From: Aureispira sp. CCB-QB1
GTDB lineage: Bacteria > Bacteroidota > Bacteroidia > Chitinophagales > Saprospiraceae
DNA: 64,000 nt
Direction of reading: 5' to 3'
Assembly: GCF_000724545.1 (NCBI RefSeq)
Contig: NZ_JHBV01000039.1
Coordinates: forward strand, 186,001 to 250,000
The notes beneath the pieces were generated by a model. The model searched no databases. It had not been told where the DNA came from and saw nothing but the letters and a program-made list of their open reading frames with translations. Of this stretch, positions 23,397-32,814 are shown piece after piece (position 1 is the stretch's first letter; each line of letters starts with the position of its first letter). The position numbers and the translations under genes were made by a program.

Positions 23397-25922
23397 TTAG
23401 AATTTGGGAACAATGCTAATATTGACACCAAAAGGACGCACCTCAGGTGCATCCAGTTGTGTTAAACGCCACATAAAATCTACTCGAAGTATTTTTAAAA
23501 TATTCTCAATACCAAAACCAATTTCTGCATAATAGTTAGGTGCAGAGATTCCTTGCGGAATATCATAAGGATTGTTGTTATCACTAGACATGACGCCATA
23601 CAAGCCTTTAAAAATAAAAATAGACCGCAGTTTTAGTTTTTTGATCAAAGGAATGCTGTTAAAAATCCACCCATCAAAATGGTGGGTAATCCAAATAGAA
23701 GCATAGGCATCGCTAACAAACTCAAATTCATTCATCATCGCATAAGCAAATCGGTTGCCCATAATTGATTCATTCCCTAAGTGTACGGTCATAACAGGGT
23801 AGGGAGCTTCCCCGAATATTTTGCTGGCTTGCAATTGATATTTGGTATAACCAATTAGTGAACTCAAGCGTTGTTTGATGCTGAAATCTAGTTTGTGATA
23901 ATTATAATCACTTTCAAAAATTCCTTCTACACCAGCGGTATATTCTAATTCAAGAATAGGAAAAGGAGTACCCAAAGGCTCTCTGCGAAAGCCAGCATTA
24001 TCCGTCCAAAAACGTTCTTGATGTCCCCAGTGTAGTTTCACTTTAAACTCAGAAGTAGTAAAAGAAGCAACAGGAAATTCGCCATTATTTTGAGTAAATT
24101 GAAAGCCTCCTTGAGTAGAGTAAAAACGCCGCCAGCGATAATCTATTTTGCTGTAGAAACCCATGAACCAATCTCGTTCATAACTAAGCTCTGCTTCTCG
24201 AATTTTCATCAAGCGATCCATAGGAGTAGCCCGAGATAAAGAATTCATAATATTATCGTGCTGCATAGAAATCTTACGTTGCCCCATCATCTGAAAATCA
24301 TACTGATAATTTGCTGAGAGCATATTCCATTTTCTATTTTTGGAAGGGAGATGTACATTGAAACCAGAACCATATTTCCACTCTTTATCTCTCAAACCAT
24401 AGGCAGCATAACCGTGTACTTGGATTTTATCACTAAGGGATTTGGTTGTTCTTAAACCCATTTTGAACCGAACGCCCTCTATTTCATTCCAACTTACAAA
24501 CTCAGGATATTCTCCAAATTCAATAGGACCAACTTTGATGTAAGAGGTTATCATTGTATAGACAATGGCATCCATTGTTTTGTAAAAGCGAGTGCGCTGT
24601 ATGGAATCAATCATTTCGTAAACTCCCAAACTCATGCTATCTAGGGGAATGGGGCGAATAGAGTCCCATGTTTCGTCGCTTAACTCGGCTGATTGTTCGG
24701 CAAACTGTACGTCTTCAACTTGAAAAGCATCTGCTTCAAATACAGGATTGATAGCCACTTCGTGTCGAGATAGTTTTTTGCGAATCCTCATTTGATTTTT
24801 GCGTTTTTTAGCTTTTTTTCTACCAAAATCAAAAAAATCAATGGCTACGGTAGCTGTTAAGTTTTCAGTTGTTTTTACCCAAACACCTTGCTCCGTTGGT
24901 GTGTAGTATTGAACCGCATTTAATTTTTGAATAAAGTTAAGGGCAATGTAGGGCGAGATTTCAAGATCAATGGACTCTATAGCAGAGGTTGGCTTGTGAA
25001 TCCATGCACCTCCTAAAAACGTATAATCCTGCTGGCGTTTTCCAACAAATGTTAGCAAGTAATATTGATCACCATTACGTTCTACACTATCGGTAATAAA
25101 GAAATTATAATTAATATTTGCAGTAGCAGCAAAAGGACTTACAAAAGACTTTCCTGTTAAGATAATCATGTCTTTGTACGGGTCTATTTCATCCAACTCA
25201 TTTCCAATGAAATCGGAGAGAGATTCGTTGTCAATCCCAGAAAAACGATCGGCGATAATTTTTACTTTCTTGTCCTTTGGTTCTTTTTGATACTTAACCT
25301 CTTTAATCGTTTCTTTCATCAAGACAGGCAAAAAAGGCTCTCCCGTATCCTCTGTTCGGATATAATCATTGATAACACTAAAGGGCTTTTGTAAGAATTT
25401 TAGTTTGACAATGTTAGGATCAGGATTGTACCAATCAAAGCCAGTTTGGATGTAGTCCTTGTATTGATAACTGGTTGCATTATCTATACTATTGGTACTT
25501 CTATTAGCTACAACATTGCGCCACAATGCAATGGCTGCGGTATCTTTCTTGGATTTGCCTCGTTTTGCTGTAACAGTAGCTGTGACTAGATTTAAACTAG
25601 ATTCAGAAAGCTGAACATTAATTTCTTGTGTTGTATTGGTCGTGATGCGCAAATGTTTGCGTTGGTATCCCAAATAAGAAAAGCCAATGCTATCGACAGG
25701 TTCCTTGGTGGTTAGGACAAAGTAGCCATTTATGTCAGAGGTGCTTCCAATGTCAGTTCCAACAAAAAATACATCTACAAATGGTAAAACTTCCCCTGTC
25801 TCTGCATCTTTAACAACACCAGAAACCTTTGTATTAGGGATTAGATCTTGCCCCAATACTGTTTGGAGAAGGCTGCTTAAGATGAAGTAAAAGCAAAAGA
25901 AGTGTCTTTTTTGAAGATTCAT
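23397..25922 (-). CDS. DUF5686 outer-membrane protein with carboxypeptidase-regulatory-like domain
   Basis: 841 residues. Signal peptide about 1-24 (FFCFYFILSSLLQTVLGQ). Residues 32-115 form a CarboxypepD_reg-like beta-sandwich (VSGVVKDAETGEVLPFVDVFF, FSYLGYQRK, SLNLVTATVTAKRG). The remainder is the DUF5686 body: a periplasmic domain (KDTAAIALWRNVVANRSTNS) and a long series of alternating beta strands ending in GVNISIVPKF, a C-terminal Phe typical of outer-membrane barrels. The family is widespread in Bacteroidota; function unknown, with TonB-receptor-like architecture but no plug. It is separated by 193 bases from the upstream acyltransferase gene on the same strand. Confidence 0.88.
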   Translation of the reverse strand: MNLQKRHFFCFYFILSSLLQTVLGQDLIPNTKVSGVVKDAETGEVLPFVDVFFVGTDIGSTSDINGYFVLTTKEPVDSIGFSYLGYQRKHLRITTNTTQEINVQLSESSLNLVTATVTAKRGKSKKDTAAIALWRNVVANRSTNSIDNATSYQYKDYIQTGFDWYNPDPNIVKLKFLQKPFSVINDYIRTEDTGEPFLPVLMKETIKEVKYQKEPKDKKVKIIADRFSGIDNESLSDFIGNELDEIDPYKDMIILTGKSFVSPFAATANINYNFFITDSVERNGDQYYLLTFVGKRQQDYTFLGGAWIHKPTSAIESIDLEISPYIALNFIQKLNAVQYYTPTEQGVWVKTTENLTATVAIDFFDFGRKKAKKRKNQMRIRKKLSRHEVAINPVFEADAFQVEDVQFAEQSAELSDETWDSIRPIPLDSMSLGVYEMIDSIQRTRFYKTMDAIVYTMITSYIKVGPIEFGEYPEFVSWNEIEGVRFKMGLRTTKSLSDKIQVHGYAAYGLRDKEWKYGSGFNVHLPSKNRKWNMLSANYQYDFQMMGQRKISMQHDNIMNSLSRATPMDRLMKIREAELSYERDWFMGFYSKIDYRWRRFYSTQGGFQFTQNNGEFPVASFTTSEFKVKLHWGHQERFWTDNAGFRREPLGTPFPILELEYTAGVEGIFESDYNYHKLDFSIKQRLSSLIGYTKYQLQASKIFGEAPYPVMTVHLGNESIMGNRFAYAMMNEFEFVSDAYASIWITHHFDGWIFNSIPLIKKLKLRSIFIFKGLYGVMSSDNNNPYDIPQGISAPNYYAEIGFGIENILKILRVDFMWRLTQLDAPEVRPFGVNISIVPKF

Positions 25923-25983
25923 AAATTAAAATAATTTTCAAGGACTGTGTGGCTCAACTATTTGTTATTCTAGTATTTATGCT

Positions 25984-26009
25984 AACAATAACCACCGAAC
26001 TACTATACT
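25984..26009 (+). repeat. Shortest copy of a dispersed intergenic repeat
   Basis: AACAATA followed almost at once by ACCGAACTACTATACT, the two ends of the longer repeat at 39380-39607 with nearly all of the interior missing. It lies between two minus-strand genes. Confidence 0.6.
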
Positions 26010-26115
26010 AAGGAATGAATGAATAAACGGTTGAGGCGGTAATTCAAATTTAAACCTTAGAATTAATACAGCATTGAAAACTATTTGTTTAGAACTTTTG
26101 AAAATTAATTTGTTT

Positions 26116-27456
26116 TTAAAGGTTTTTTTGGTCTTGAGATGAGGTTGAGAGATTTGATAAAATAAGATACTCGGTAGCGACAGCTAAGGCTTTTCTTTCG
26201 GTTTGCAAAGATTGTATTTGTTGAGGTTGTTGTTGTAATAATTGGCGATAGGTTCTGTTATTAAGAAATTCACTTAGGTACTCTTGGTGTAAAAAAGAAA
26301 TATATTGTAATACGACCAAAAGTGGTGGAATCAAAATAGCTTTCCAATCGAAGAAAAAAGCACCCAAAAAAGCAATAAATAGGCTATATACCAACCAAGT
26401 AAGTAAGCTAAATATCATAGCCATTGCTGCCCAGAATTGAGGATCTTCAACATTCTGATTGCGCAAATATCGGGCACTAGTAACAGGAAGAAAGCCACCC
26501 ATCCACCCCAGTAAAGCAAGAGGAGCTAATAGGACACTCCTTAAAAAATTCGACCAAGAGAATTGCCCTTTTTGTTGCACAGCTTGGTCGGTTAGTTGGA
26601 GTTGTTTGAGTTGTGCAAAATAATGATTGGTTTGTTGGCTCAGTTCTATTTTTTGAGATTTAGACAATTGGTTACAAGTGGTAGCAACACTTTGCTCTAG
26701 TCGCAATCGGTGAGGATGGGTATTATAAAAAGAATCATGATAATGTTGTTTTTCGTTGCGCATTAGAATAAGCAACTGCTCAGTCAAAGCCTCGTCTTCT
26801 TTAGAATCAATAATGATTACCTCTTGGGCAATGGCTGCCTTTAAATCTTTGGTCAACTGTTGAGCTGCAAGAGAAGGACTTTTATGATATAAGGTTTGAT
26901 AATTTTTTAGAGGGATAGGAGTGCCAAAATGAAGCATTACTTCACTCCTAAAATCACAATGATAGGTATAGTTCACGCCAGTAGGGCTGATGAAAACCTC
27001 TCTTTCAAAATCATGCTCTGCTGCTGCTAATAGAGCTAACCTAGCTGTTCCCGTTTTAAAAGGACGCAGGCGTTTTTCAGGAACAGAGTTGCCCTCAGGG
27101 GCAATAAAGAATAAGTTGCCTTTTAAAAGTATCTCTTTAGAGTCTTTGAAAATTTGTTGGTTCTGTTGCATCTTTTTGAGACCTTCTTGTGGACGCCAAA
27201 TAGGTATTAAATGAACTTGGCGAAATAACTTTGGAAAACTCCATTTTTCCTCAAAAACAGAGCCTCTTGCCCAAAAAAATACAGAACGTTTCTGTAATCC
27301 TGCGACCAAAATTTGCTCTATAAAGGCGGTAGAATGGTTGCTGGCAATAATTGTGGGGGCTTGAGAGGGCAATGCTGCTTTTCCTGTGATGTAAATTCTC
27401 TTATAAAAAACAAAAAAAAGAATAACCAACGGGAATCTAAGTAGTTGATAAAGCAT
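26116..27456 (-). CDS. PlsC-type lysophospholipid/glycerol-phosphate acyltransferase
   Basis: 446 residues. The acyltransferase domain fills about residues 1-230: ASNHSTAFIEQ (motif I), WARGSVFEE, FFIAPEGNSVPEKRL (motif III with Glu121-Gly122) and a product-side VFISPTGVNYTY (motif IV). Motif I is unusual: His41 is followed by Glu six positions later (H-x5-E) rather than H-x4-D or H-x5-D. The C-terminal part has a helical region and two to three membrane spans (about 305-390). The family acylates glycerol-3-phosphate or lysophosphatidic acid at the inner membrane. Whether the altered motif I is active is open; the rest of the fold appears complete. Confidence 0.8.
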   Translation of the reverse strand: MLYQLLRFPLVILFFVFYKRIYITGKAALPSQAPTIIASNHSTAFIEQILVAGLQKRSVFFWARGSVFEEKWSFPKLFRQVHLIPIWRPQEGLKKMQQNQQIFKDSKEILLKGNLFFIAPEGNSVPEKRLRPFKTGTARLALLAAAEHDFEREVFISPTGVNYTYHCDFRSEVMLHFGTPIPLKNYQTLYHKSPSLAAQQLTKDLKAAIAQEVIIIDSKEDEALTEQLLILMRNEKQHYHDSFYNTHPHRLRLEQSVATTCNQLSKSQKIELSQQTNHYFAQLKQLQLTDQAVQQKGQFSWSNFLRSVLLAPLALLGWMGGFLPVTSARYLRNQNVEDPQFWAAMAMIFSLLTWLVYSLFIAFLGAFFFDWKAILIPPLLVVLQYISFLHQEYLSEFLNNRTYRQLLQQQPQQIQSLQTERKALAVATEYLILSNLSTSSQDQKNL

Positions 27457-27558
27457 AAAAGTTGATTTTTATAAATTGAACATTTGTTTAGTTTATAAAT
27501 AATTGATTCAATAATCATTCAATTTATTATAAATGCCAACACCTTAACAACCTTTTAA

Positions 27559-27594
27559 CAAAAAAAAACGCTTTCTCTTTTGAGAAAGCGTTTT
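27559..27594 (-). terminator. Terminator of the lipoprotein gene
   Basis: On the minus strand a 13-bp stem (27594-27582 with 27577-27565, 4-base loop) is followed by a run of T (the A-run 27559-27568 on the plus strand). It lies 28 bases beyond the stop at 27622. Confidence 0.92.
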
Positions 27595-27621
27595 GAAAAT
27601 AACCAAGTTATTTTAAGTATA

Positions 27622-28191
27622 TTATTCTACAATTTGAATGGCACGATTCAATTCACGTCCAGCGTCATCTTTGATACGGAAGTTGTAAGTTCCTTTATCT
27701 AAAGAAGAAACGTTAAGTGCTTTGTAGTTTTGTCCTTCGTTGATTTTGAAGGCATTATTAGCTACCAAAGAGAAACCTTCCTCATCACGCATTTCTAAGA
27801 TAAGTTCTTTAGCATCATCTGTTTCAATACCAAAAATGAACATGCCATTTTCAATTGGTTCGTCAGACATTGTAAAATTGACATCTAATAATTGAGCTTC
27901 TTTTTCTGCTCCCATCAATTTTTGATTGACATTCATAATGTCCATTGCATCTTGATCTTCTGCGCTCATTTTTTCAGAGATGTTGATGATATCATCCATT
28001 TTGATGGAAATAATTTGACCACCAAAATTTACATCCATAGTAGCTACTTCTGCTTTTACTTCTCCACCAGCTCTTACTTGAGTTGGGTTTTTAATTTTTA
28101 GATCTTTTTTATCATCTGTGTTAGGACCACAAGATACAGCCATTACAACAATAGCTAGACCTAATAGAAATACATTTGCAAATTTTTTCAT
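27622..28191 (-). CDS. Small lipoprotein of unknown function
   Basis: 189 residues with a lipoprotein signal (hydrophobic LLGLAIVVMAVS then Cys21). After a short polar linker, about residues 55-110 are helical and acidic (IINISEKMSAEDQDAMDIMN) and 110-189 are beta-rich, ending NVSSLDKGTYNFRIKDDAGRE, which resembles the closing strands of T9SS sorting domains but has no NPxxG start, so I read it as an Ig-like fold. It is probably anchored in the periplasm or on the outer membrane. It has its own promoter and terminator, so it is a single-gene unit. Confidence 0.75.
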   Translation of the reverse strand: MKKFANVFLLGLAIVVMAVSCGPNTDDKKDLKIKNPTQVRAGGEVKAEVATMDVNFGGQIISIKMDDIINISEKMSAEDQDAMDIMNVNQKLMGAEKEAQLLDVNFTMSDEPIENGMFIFGIETDDAKELILEMRDEEGFSLVANNAFKINEGQNYKALNVSSLDKGTYNFRIKDDAGRELNRAIQIVE

Positions 28192-28369
28192 AATATTGTT
28201 TTTGTGGTTTTAATTTAGACTAAGGAATGTTGTTCTATGTAAAAAACATTAAAAATGTTACCTTCAAACAACATTTGTTTATTATCTGAAATTTGATTTT
28301 CTATAAAAAGGAAAAAAGATAAACCCAAGCACTTCGCAAACTGGAAGTTATCTCGAATTTTAAGGATCG

Positions 28370-28377
28370 CAAAGGTA
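28370..28377 (-). promoter_or_regulatory. -7 element of the lipoprotein gene
   Basis: On the minus strand TACCTTTG, a strong TAnnTTTG match followed by CGATCC, predicts a start near 28363 and a leader of about 170 bases. A matching -33 TTTG is not obvious. The rest of the gap 28192-28628 shows nothing else. Confidence 0.6.
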
Positions 28378-28628
28378 CAGATAATAATGTTAGTATTTGA
28401 AATTAATAGCCTGCTTATTTTTTAGTTTTAAAGCCCTTTGCATTCAACGGTTATTGCGTTGACTGTCGGTGTGCTAAGAAAAAGTAACATTGTATAGTGA
28501 TAAATTTATTGATAATGAATGCTTTAAAGTAAGTAGATGCCTTGTTGCTTATCAACGATGCAACATTAATACTATACCAAAAATATTCTCAATAGACCAA
28601 CCACCAAATTTATTAAAATAAAAGAAAC

Positions 28629-29090
28629 ATGATTCAATCTATAGAATTAAAACATACCAATCCCTCTATGGGACCTTATGAGCGCATTATAAGTTACAGT
28701 TTAGAAAATGCAGCCTTGCATAAGACGGAGTTTGAGCGTTTATTAAACGAAACAAAAGTAAATGGGAGGTATGATTTAAAGGAATTTTTAATAGCCTACA
28801 AAAACAAGGACAAAACAATGATACAACAAGTTCTGAATTTGAATTCCAATAAAGATTTAAGACAGGGCGAAACGATTTCGGTATTAAGTATCACTTTAAT
28901 CGGAGGTGTTGTTGTTCAAATACCAGATTTGAGAGTGACAGAATTATCAGGATATTACCCTGATTTTATCCGATATTTGGTTGAACATGGGAATCGGTTT
29001 GAATTTTCAGAAGGAGATATTGGTTCTATGATGAAAAAAGAAAGCAAACAGGGATTGGATAATATAGGCGATACAGATATTTCGATTTAA
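28629..29090 (+). CDS. Hypothetical protein, 153 residues
   Basis: I do not recognise the family. The protein has no signal peptide or membrane span and looks soluble and cytoplasmic. The N-terminal half is mixed (IELKHTNPSMGPYERIISY) with two helices (ENAALHKTEFERLLNET); a central hydrophobic strand (TISVLSITLIGGVVVQIPDL) is followed by ELSGYYPDFIRYLVEHGNRF and a polar tail. The ATG at 28629 follows an A-rich leader. It precedes the molybdenum gene cluster by 79 bases on the same strand, so co-transcription is possible but nothing ties it to molybdenum. Confidence 0.6.
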   Translation: MIQSIELKHTNPSMGPYERIISYSLENAALHKTEFERLLNETKVNGRYDLKEFLIAYKNKDKTMIQQVLNLNSNKDLRQGETISVLSITLIGGVVVQIPDLRVTELSGYYPDFIRYLVEHGNRFEFSEGDIGSMMKKESKQGLDNIGDTDISI

Positions 29091-29169
29091 AAAATCCATG
29101 ATCAACAGAATCTAGTGCGCTTATCTAGCGCCGTATTAACTTTTGTTACAGGGTAAAAAATTCTATAGA

Positions 29170-30339
29170 ATGATAGAAGTAGCCAAGGCAAAATCCATTG
29201 TCAGAGCATTAACATATACACCAAAGACAGTTCAATTGCCACTCCATGCATCGCTTGGTTATGTATTGAGTGTCCCTATTTATTCACCAATTCATATGCC
29301 GCCATTTGATCAATCTGCAATGGATGGTTATGCTTTGAAATTAGGGGAGGAATTACGTTATACAATAGTTGGCGAAGTACAGGCGGGCAGCGCAAAAAAT
29401 CCTTCTATGAAAAAGGGGGAAGCAGTGCGTATTTTTACAGGAGCGGCAGTTCCAAGCGATGCAGATGCCGTTATCATGCAAGAAAAAACAACCGTAGAGG
29501 GTGAGCAACTGGTTTTGGAAGAACAACCTTTAGTTGCGGCTAATATTCGTCCACTAGGAGAGCAAATAAAAAAAGGAGCCATTGCTTTAGAAAAGGGAAC
29601 TGAACTTAGTCCTGCGGCAATTGGTTTTTTAGCTGGTTTAGGTATATCAGAGGTACAGGTATATCAAAAACCTGCGGTTGCTATTGTTGTAACAGGGGAT
29701 GAGTTGGTGGCATCAGGGCAAAATTTGGAACGAGGACAGATTTATGAGAGTAATGGCATTATGTTGTTAAACGCATTACAAAAAACAGGGTTTGATGCTG
29801 CTGTTGTTCCTGTAAAGGACGATTATACCGCTACAAAATTGTTGTTGAAAGACTTGTTAGAAACACGGGATTTTGTAATTATTTCTGGCGGAATTTCTGT
29901 CGGTGATTATGATTTTGTTGGCAAGGCATTATTGGAATTGGGAGTAGAGCAACTTTTTTATAAAGTACGTCAAAAACCAGGCAAACCCATGTTTTTTGGG
30001 AAAACAGCTACTAGCGTCGTCTTTGCTTTGCCAGGAAATCCTGCGGCAGCATTGTCTTGTTATTATCAATATGTTCTAATCGCTCTAAAACAAGCAATGG
30101 GCATTGAGAATTATCATTTGAAGCAGCTGCATTTACCTTTGGAAGAGGCATATCATAAAAAAGGCGATCGAGCACATTTTTTGAAAGCACAATTAACTTC
30201 TAATGGCGTAAAAATATTGCATGGGCAGAGTTCCGCCATGTTGTTTTCTTTTGCTTATGCAGACGCACTAATTTATATTCCACACGATCAAATGCATACA
30301 GCAGCAGGCGCATTGGTCGAAGTACATTTGCTGCCTTAG
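29170..30339 (+). CDS. moeA: Molybdopterin molybdenumtransferase MoeA
   Basis: 389 residues from ATG 29170 (a TTG at 29143 would add nine residues outside the family pattern). MoeA landmarks: PPFDQSAMDGYAL near the N terminus, GEAVRIFTGAAVPSDADAVIMQE, the central VAIVVTGDEL and ISGGISVGDYDFV of the MoCF-binding domain, and KPGKPMFFGK with FALPGNPAAALSCYY. It inserts molybdate into adenylated molybdopterin to form the cofactor. It heads a run of molybdenum genes: modA starts 18 bases after its stop. Confidence 0.95.
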   Translation: MIEVAKAKSIVRALTYTPKTVQLPLHASLGYVLSVPIYSPIHMPPFDQSAMDGYALKLGEELRYTIVGEVQAGSAKNPSMKKGEAVRIFTGAAVPSDADAVIMQEKTTVEGEQLVLEEQPLVAANIRPLGEQIKKGAIALEKGTELSPAAIGFLAGLGISEVQVYQKPAVAIVVTGDELVASGQNLERGQIYESNGIMLLNALQKTGFDAAVVPVKDDYTATKLLLKDLLETRDFVIISGGISVGDYDFVGKALLELGVEQLFYKVRQKPGKPMFFGKTATSVVFALPGNPAAALSCYYQYVLIALKQAMGIENYHLKQLHLPLEEAYHKKGDRAHFLKAQLTSNGVKILHGQSSAMLFSFAYADALIYIPHDQMHTAAGALVEVHLLP

Positions 30340-30357
30340 TAAGTTAAAGAATTTGTA

Positions 30358-31110
30358 ATGAGGAATTATTTTTTAGGACTGTTCTGTATCATACTATTGG
30401 GCGGATGTCAGACATTGACACCTAAAAAACAGACTATAAAAATAGCTGCCGCTGCTTCTACACAGTATGTTTTAGATGCTTTGATAAAGGCGTATAATGC
30501 ACCAGATAGCATTCAGATAGAAACTATCATTAGTTCTTCTGGAAAATTGACCGCTCAAATTGAACAAGGCGCGCCTTATGACCTTTTCATTTCTGCCGAT
30601 ACCATGTATCCTAACTATTTGTATCAAAAAGGGCTTGGGCTTGCAAAGCCTGTTGTTTATGCTTATGGGCAGTTGGTATTGTGGACCTTAGAATCTTATG
30701 ACTTAAGCCAAGGGCTGCGTGTTTTGGAGGATGAAGCAGTTGAGAAAATAGCTTTGGCAGACCCTAAAACTGCTCCTTATGGAGAACTGAGCAAGGCTTA
30801 TCTAAACGAAGCAGGAATATACGAAACGTTGAGCCCCAAACTAGTTTTGGGAGAAAGTATCGGACAGGTGAATCAGTATATTCATACTCGAACGGTAGAG
30901 ATTGGTTTGACAGCCAAATCTGTTGTCATGGCTCCTCAATTAAAGGAAAAAGGTCAATTTGTGACCTTACAAGGCGCTCAACTAGCACAAGCGATGTTGT
31001 TACTAAGAAAAGCCACCTCATCAAAAGCAACAATGAGCTTTTATGAATTTTTGCAATCATCCAAAGCAAAAGAAATTTTTAAGCATTATGGCTACGTTTA
31101 TCAATCGTAG
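30358..31110 (+). CDS. modA: Molybdate ABC transporter substrate-binding lipoprotein ModA
   Basis: 250 residues. Lipoprotein signal with LLGGC (Cys17). The body is a type II periplasmic binding protein of the ModA family: IKIAAAASTQYVLDALIKAY at the start, then ISSSGKLTAQIEQGAPYDLFISAD, LADPKTAPYGELSKAYL and the closing FYEFLQSSKAKEIFKHYGYV. The SSSGKL and ADPxxAPYG segments are the usual oxyanion-binding regions. It delivers molybdate (or tungstate) to the ModB/ModC transporter encoded next. Confidence 0.93.
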   Translation: MRNYFLGLFCIILLGGCQTLTPKKQTIKIAAAASTQYVLDALIKAYNAPDSIQIETIISSSGKLTAQIEQGAPYDLFISADTMYPNYLYQKGLGLAKPVVYAYGQLVLWTLESYDLSQGLRVLEDEAVEKIALADPKTAPYGELSKAYLNEAGIYETLSPKLVLGESIGQVNQYIHTRTVEIGLTAKSVVMAPQLKEKGQFVTLQGAQLAQAMLLLRKATSSKATMSFYEFLQSSKAKEIFKHYGYVYQS

Positions 31111-31276
31111 ATATTGGTTTTCGTTGGAAAAAAATATGCTTTCCTTTAATGTTTTTTAATAACGCTCCGTTGATTATTTAGTTTAGCTGTGTTGCTACTA
31201 GGTGGTTTCAATGGAGCAATATTTGAAACAAATAATAATTTATTGTAGTGTACTCCGATTAATTAATCTTAAAAAA

Positions 31277-31951
31277 ATGGATTGGTCACCTTTATTATTG
31301 TCCTTGCAATTGGCTTTTATAACAACACTTTGTTTGTTAATTATAGGAATTCCTATCGCAACAAAATTAGCCTTTAGTTCTGCTCGATATAAGTTCTTGG
31401 TAGAAGCTGTGGTTAGCTTGCCTTTGGTTTTGCCACCAACTGTTTTGGGATTTTATTTATTAATTGCATTTTCTAAACATGGCGTTTTGGGGAGCTTTTT
31501 GGATCGTATGTTTGATATTCAGTTAGTATTCTCGTTTGGAGGATTGGTCATCGCATCTATTCTATACAGTCTGCCATTTATGATACAACCGATACAAGCA
31601 GGGTTACAAAACTTGCCTGCTTCTTTTAGAGAAGCCGCTTATACGATGGGAAAGACTCGTAGAGAGGTGCTTTGGCGGGTATTGTTACCCAATATAAAAC
31701 CTGCGTTATTAACAGGAGTAGTATTAAGTTTTGCGCATACGATAGGAGAATTTGGTGTTGTATTGATGATAGGAGGACGAATTCCTGGTCAGACCTTGGT
31801 GGCGTCTATTGCGATTTATGATGAAGTAGAGTCTTTAAATTATACGCAAGCGAATGTTTATGCTTTGGTTTTGTTGTGTACAAGTTTTATCATCCTAGGA
31901 ATTACTTATTATATTAATGCGCAAGCTGACTCCAAAAGGAAAAACCACTAA
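31277..31951 (+). CDS. modB: Molybdate ABC transporter permease ModB
   Basis: 224 residues from ATG 31277, which begins the usual DWSPLLLSLQLAFITTL; upstream in-frame starts at 31202 add a non-conserved segment. Five to six membrane spans are visible, with the permease EAA loop EAAYTMGKTRREVLWRVLLP (about 143-162) that docks on ModC, and GEFGVVLMIGG near the C terminus, a hallmark of ModB. It lies between modA (166-base gap) and modC (8-base gap). Confidence 0.93.
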   Translation: MDWSPLLLSLQLAFITTLCLLIIGIPIATKLAFSSARYKFLVEAVVSLPLVLPPTVLGFYLLIAFSKHGVLGSFLDRMFDIQLVFSFGGLVIASILYSLPFMIQPIQAGLQNLPASFREAAYTMGKTRREVLWRVLLPNIKPALLTGVVLSFAHTIGEFGVVLMIGGRIPGQTLVASIAIYDEVESLNYTQANVYALVLLCTSFIILGITYYINAQADSKRKNH

Positions 31952-31959
31952 AAAAAGAG

Positions 31960-32814
31960 ATGTTATTAAAAATAGCCTTAGAAAAAAGGATAACACCAAC
32001 AAGGAGACTTCAGGTAGACTTGAAGTTAGAACGAGGGGATTTTGTCGCTATTTATGGAAAATCTGGTATAGGAAAAACAACCTTGTTGCGTATGATTGCT
32101 GGTTTGAGTCAAGCGGATTCGGGGATGTTGTCGGTGGGGCAGAAAACTTGGTTTGATAGCAAAAAGAATATTAATTTACCTCCACAGAATAGAAAAGTAG
32201 GTTTTGTATTTCAAGATTATGCTTTATTTCCCAATATGACTGTTGCCGAAAATTTGCAATTTGCGAATAATAATCCTGCTTTAATTCAAAAACTATTACA
32301 ACAAACCAACTTAGCACCATTAAAAAACAAGAAGCCCAATCATCTTTCTGGAGGTCAACAGCAGCGGGTTGCTTTAGCCAGAGCCTTGATGGTAGAATCG
32401 TCTATTTTATTATTGGATGAGCCTCTTTCTGCTTTGGATTATGGTTTGCGACGAGAAATGCAACATTTGATTGCTGATTTACACGTTCAGTATCAACGAA
32501 CAACATTGATGGTCAGCCACGATGTTCCCGAAATTATTAACTTGGCGAATAAATTGTTGGTTATTGATGATAATAAGGTAGCCTTATATAGAAATCCAAA
32601 ATTGTATTTCGAAGAACAAGAACTGTTGGATGAGGTGCTAGAAGAAGGCGTTGTGCTGGAAATCAATGAGAATGAATTGCTCCTTCGTATAGGTGAGAAA
32701 CGGCGAAAGCTACCTTATCTAAAGGGGGATTTAAAAAACATAAATGTAGGCGATACCTTAACTGTTAAACGTTGGGTACTTCCGTCTGATATGTATAAAA
32801 TAGAACCTAAATGA
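31960..32814 (+). CDS. modC: Molybdate ABC transporter ATP-binding protein ModC
   Basis: 284 residues. Walker A GKSGIGKTT (33-41), Q-loop FVFQDYALFP, signature LSGGQQQRVALARAL (129 on), Walker B SSILLLDEPLSALD and the switch His in MVSHDVPEI. The C-terminal 60 residues are a short regulatory extension rather than a full mop domain. It energises molybdate import with ModB. The stop overlaps the start of mobA by four bases (ATGA), so translation is coupled. Confidence 0.93.
   Translation: MLLKIALEKRITPTRRLQVDLKLERGDFVAIYGKSGIGKTTLLRMIAGLSQADSGMLSVGQKTWFDSKKNINLPPQNRKVGFVFQDYALFPNMTVAENLQFANNNPALIQKLLQQTNLAPLKNKKPNHLSGGQQQRVALARALMVESSILLLDEPLSALDYGLRREMQHLIADLHVQYQRTTLMVSHDVPEIINLANKLLVIDDNKVALYRNPKLYFEEQELLDEVLEEGVVLEINENELLLRIGEKRRKLPYLKGDLKNINVGDTLTVKRWVLPSDMYKIEPK

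Noticed and set aside
31917-32156. Plus-strand frame of 79 codons overlapping modB and modC
   Set aside because: Out of frame with both well-supported genes and without a recognisable product.
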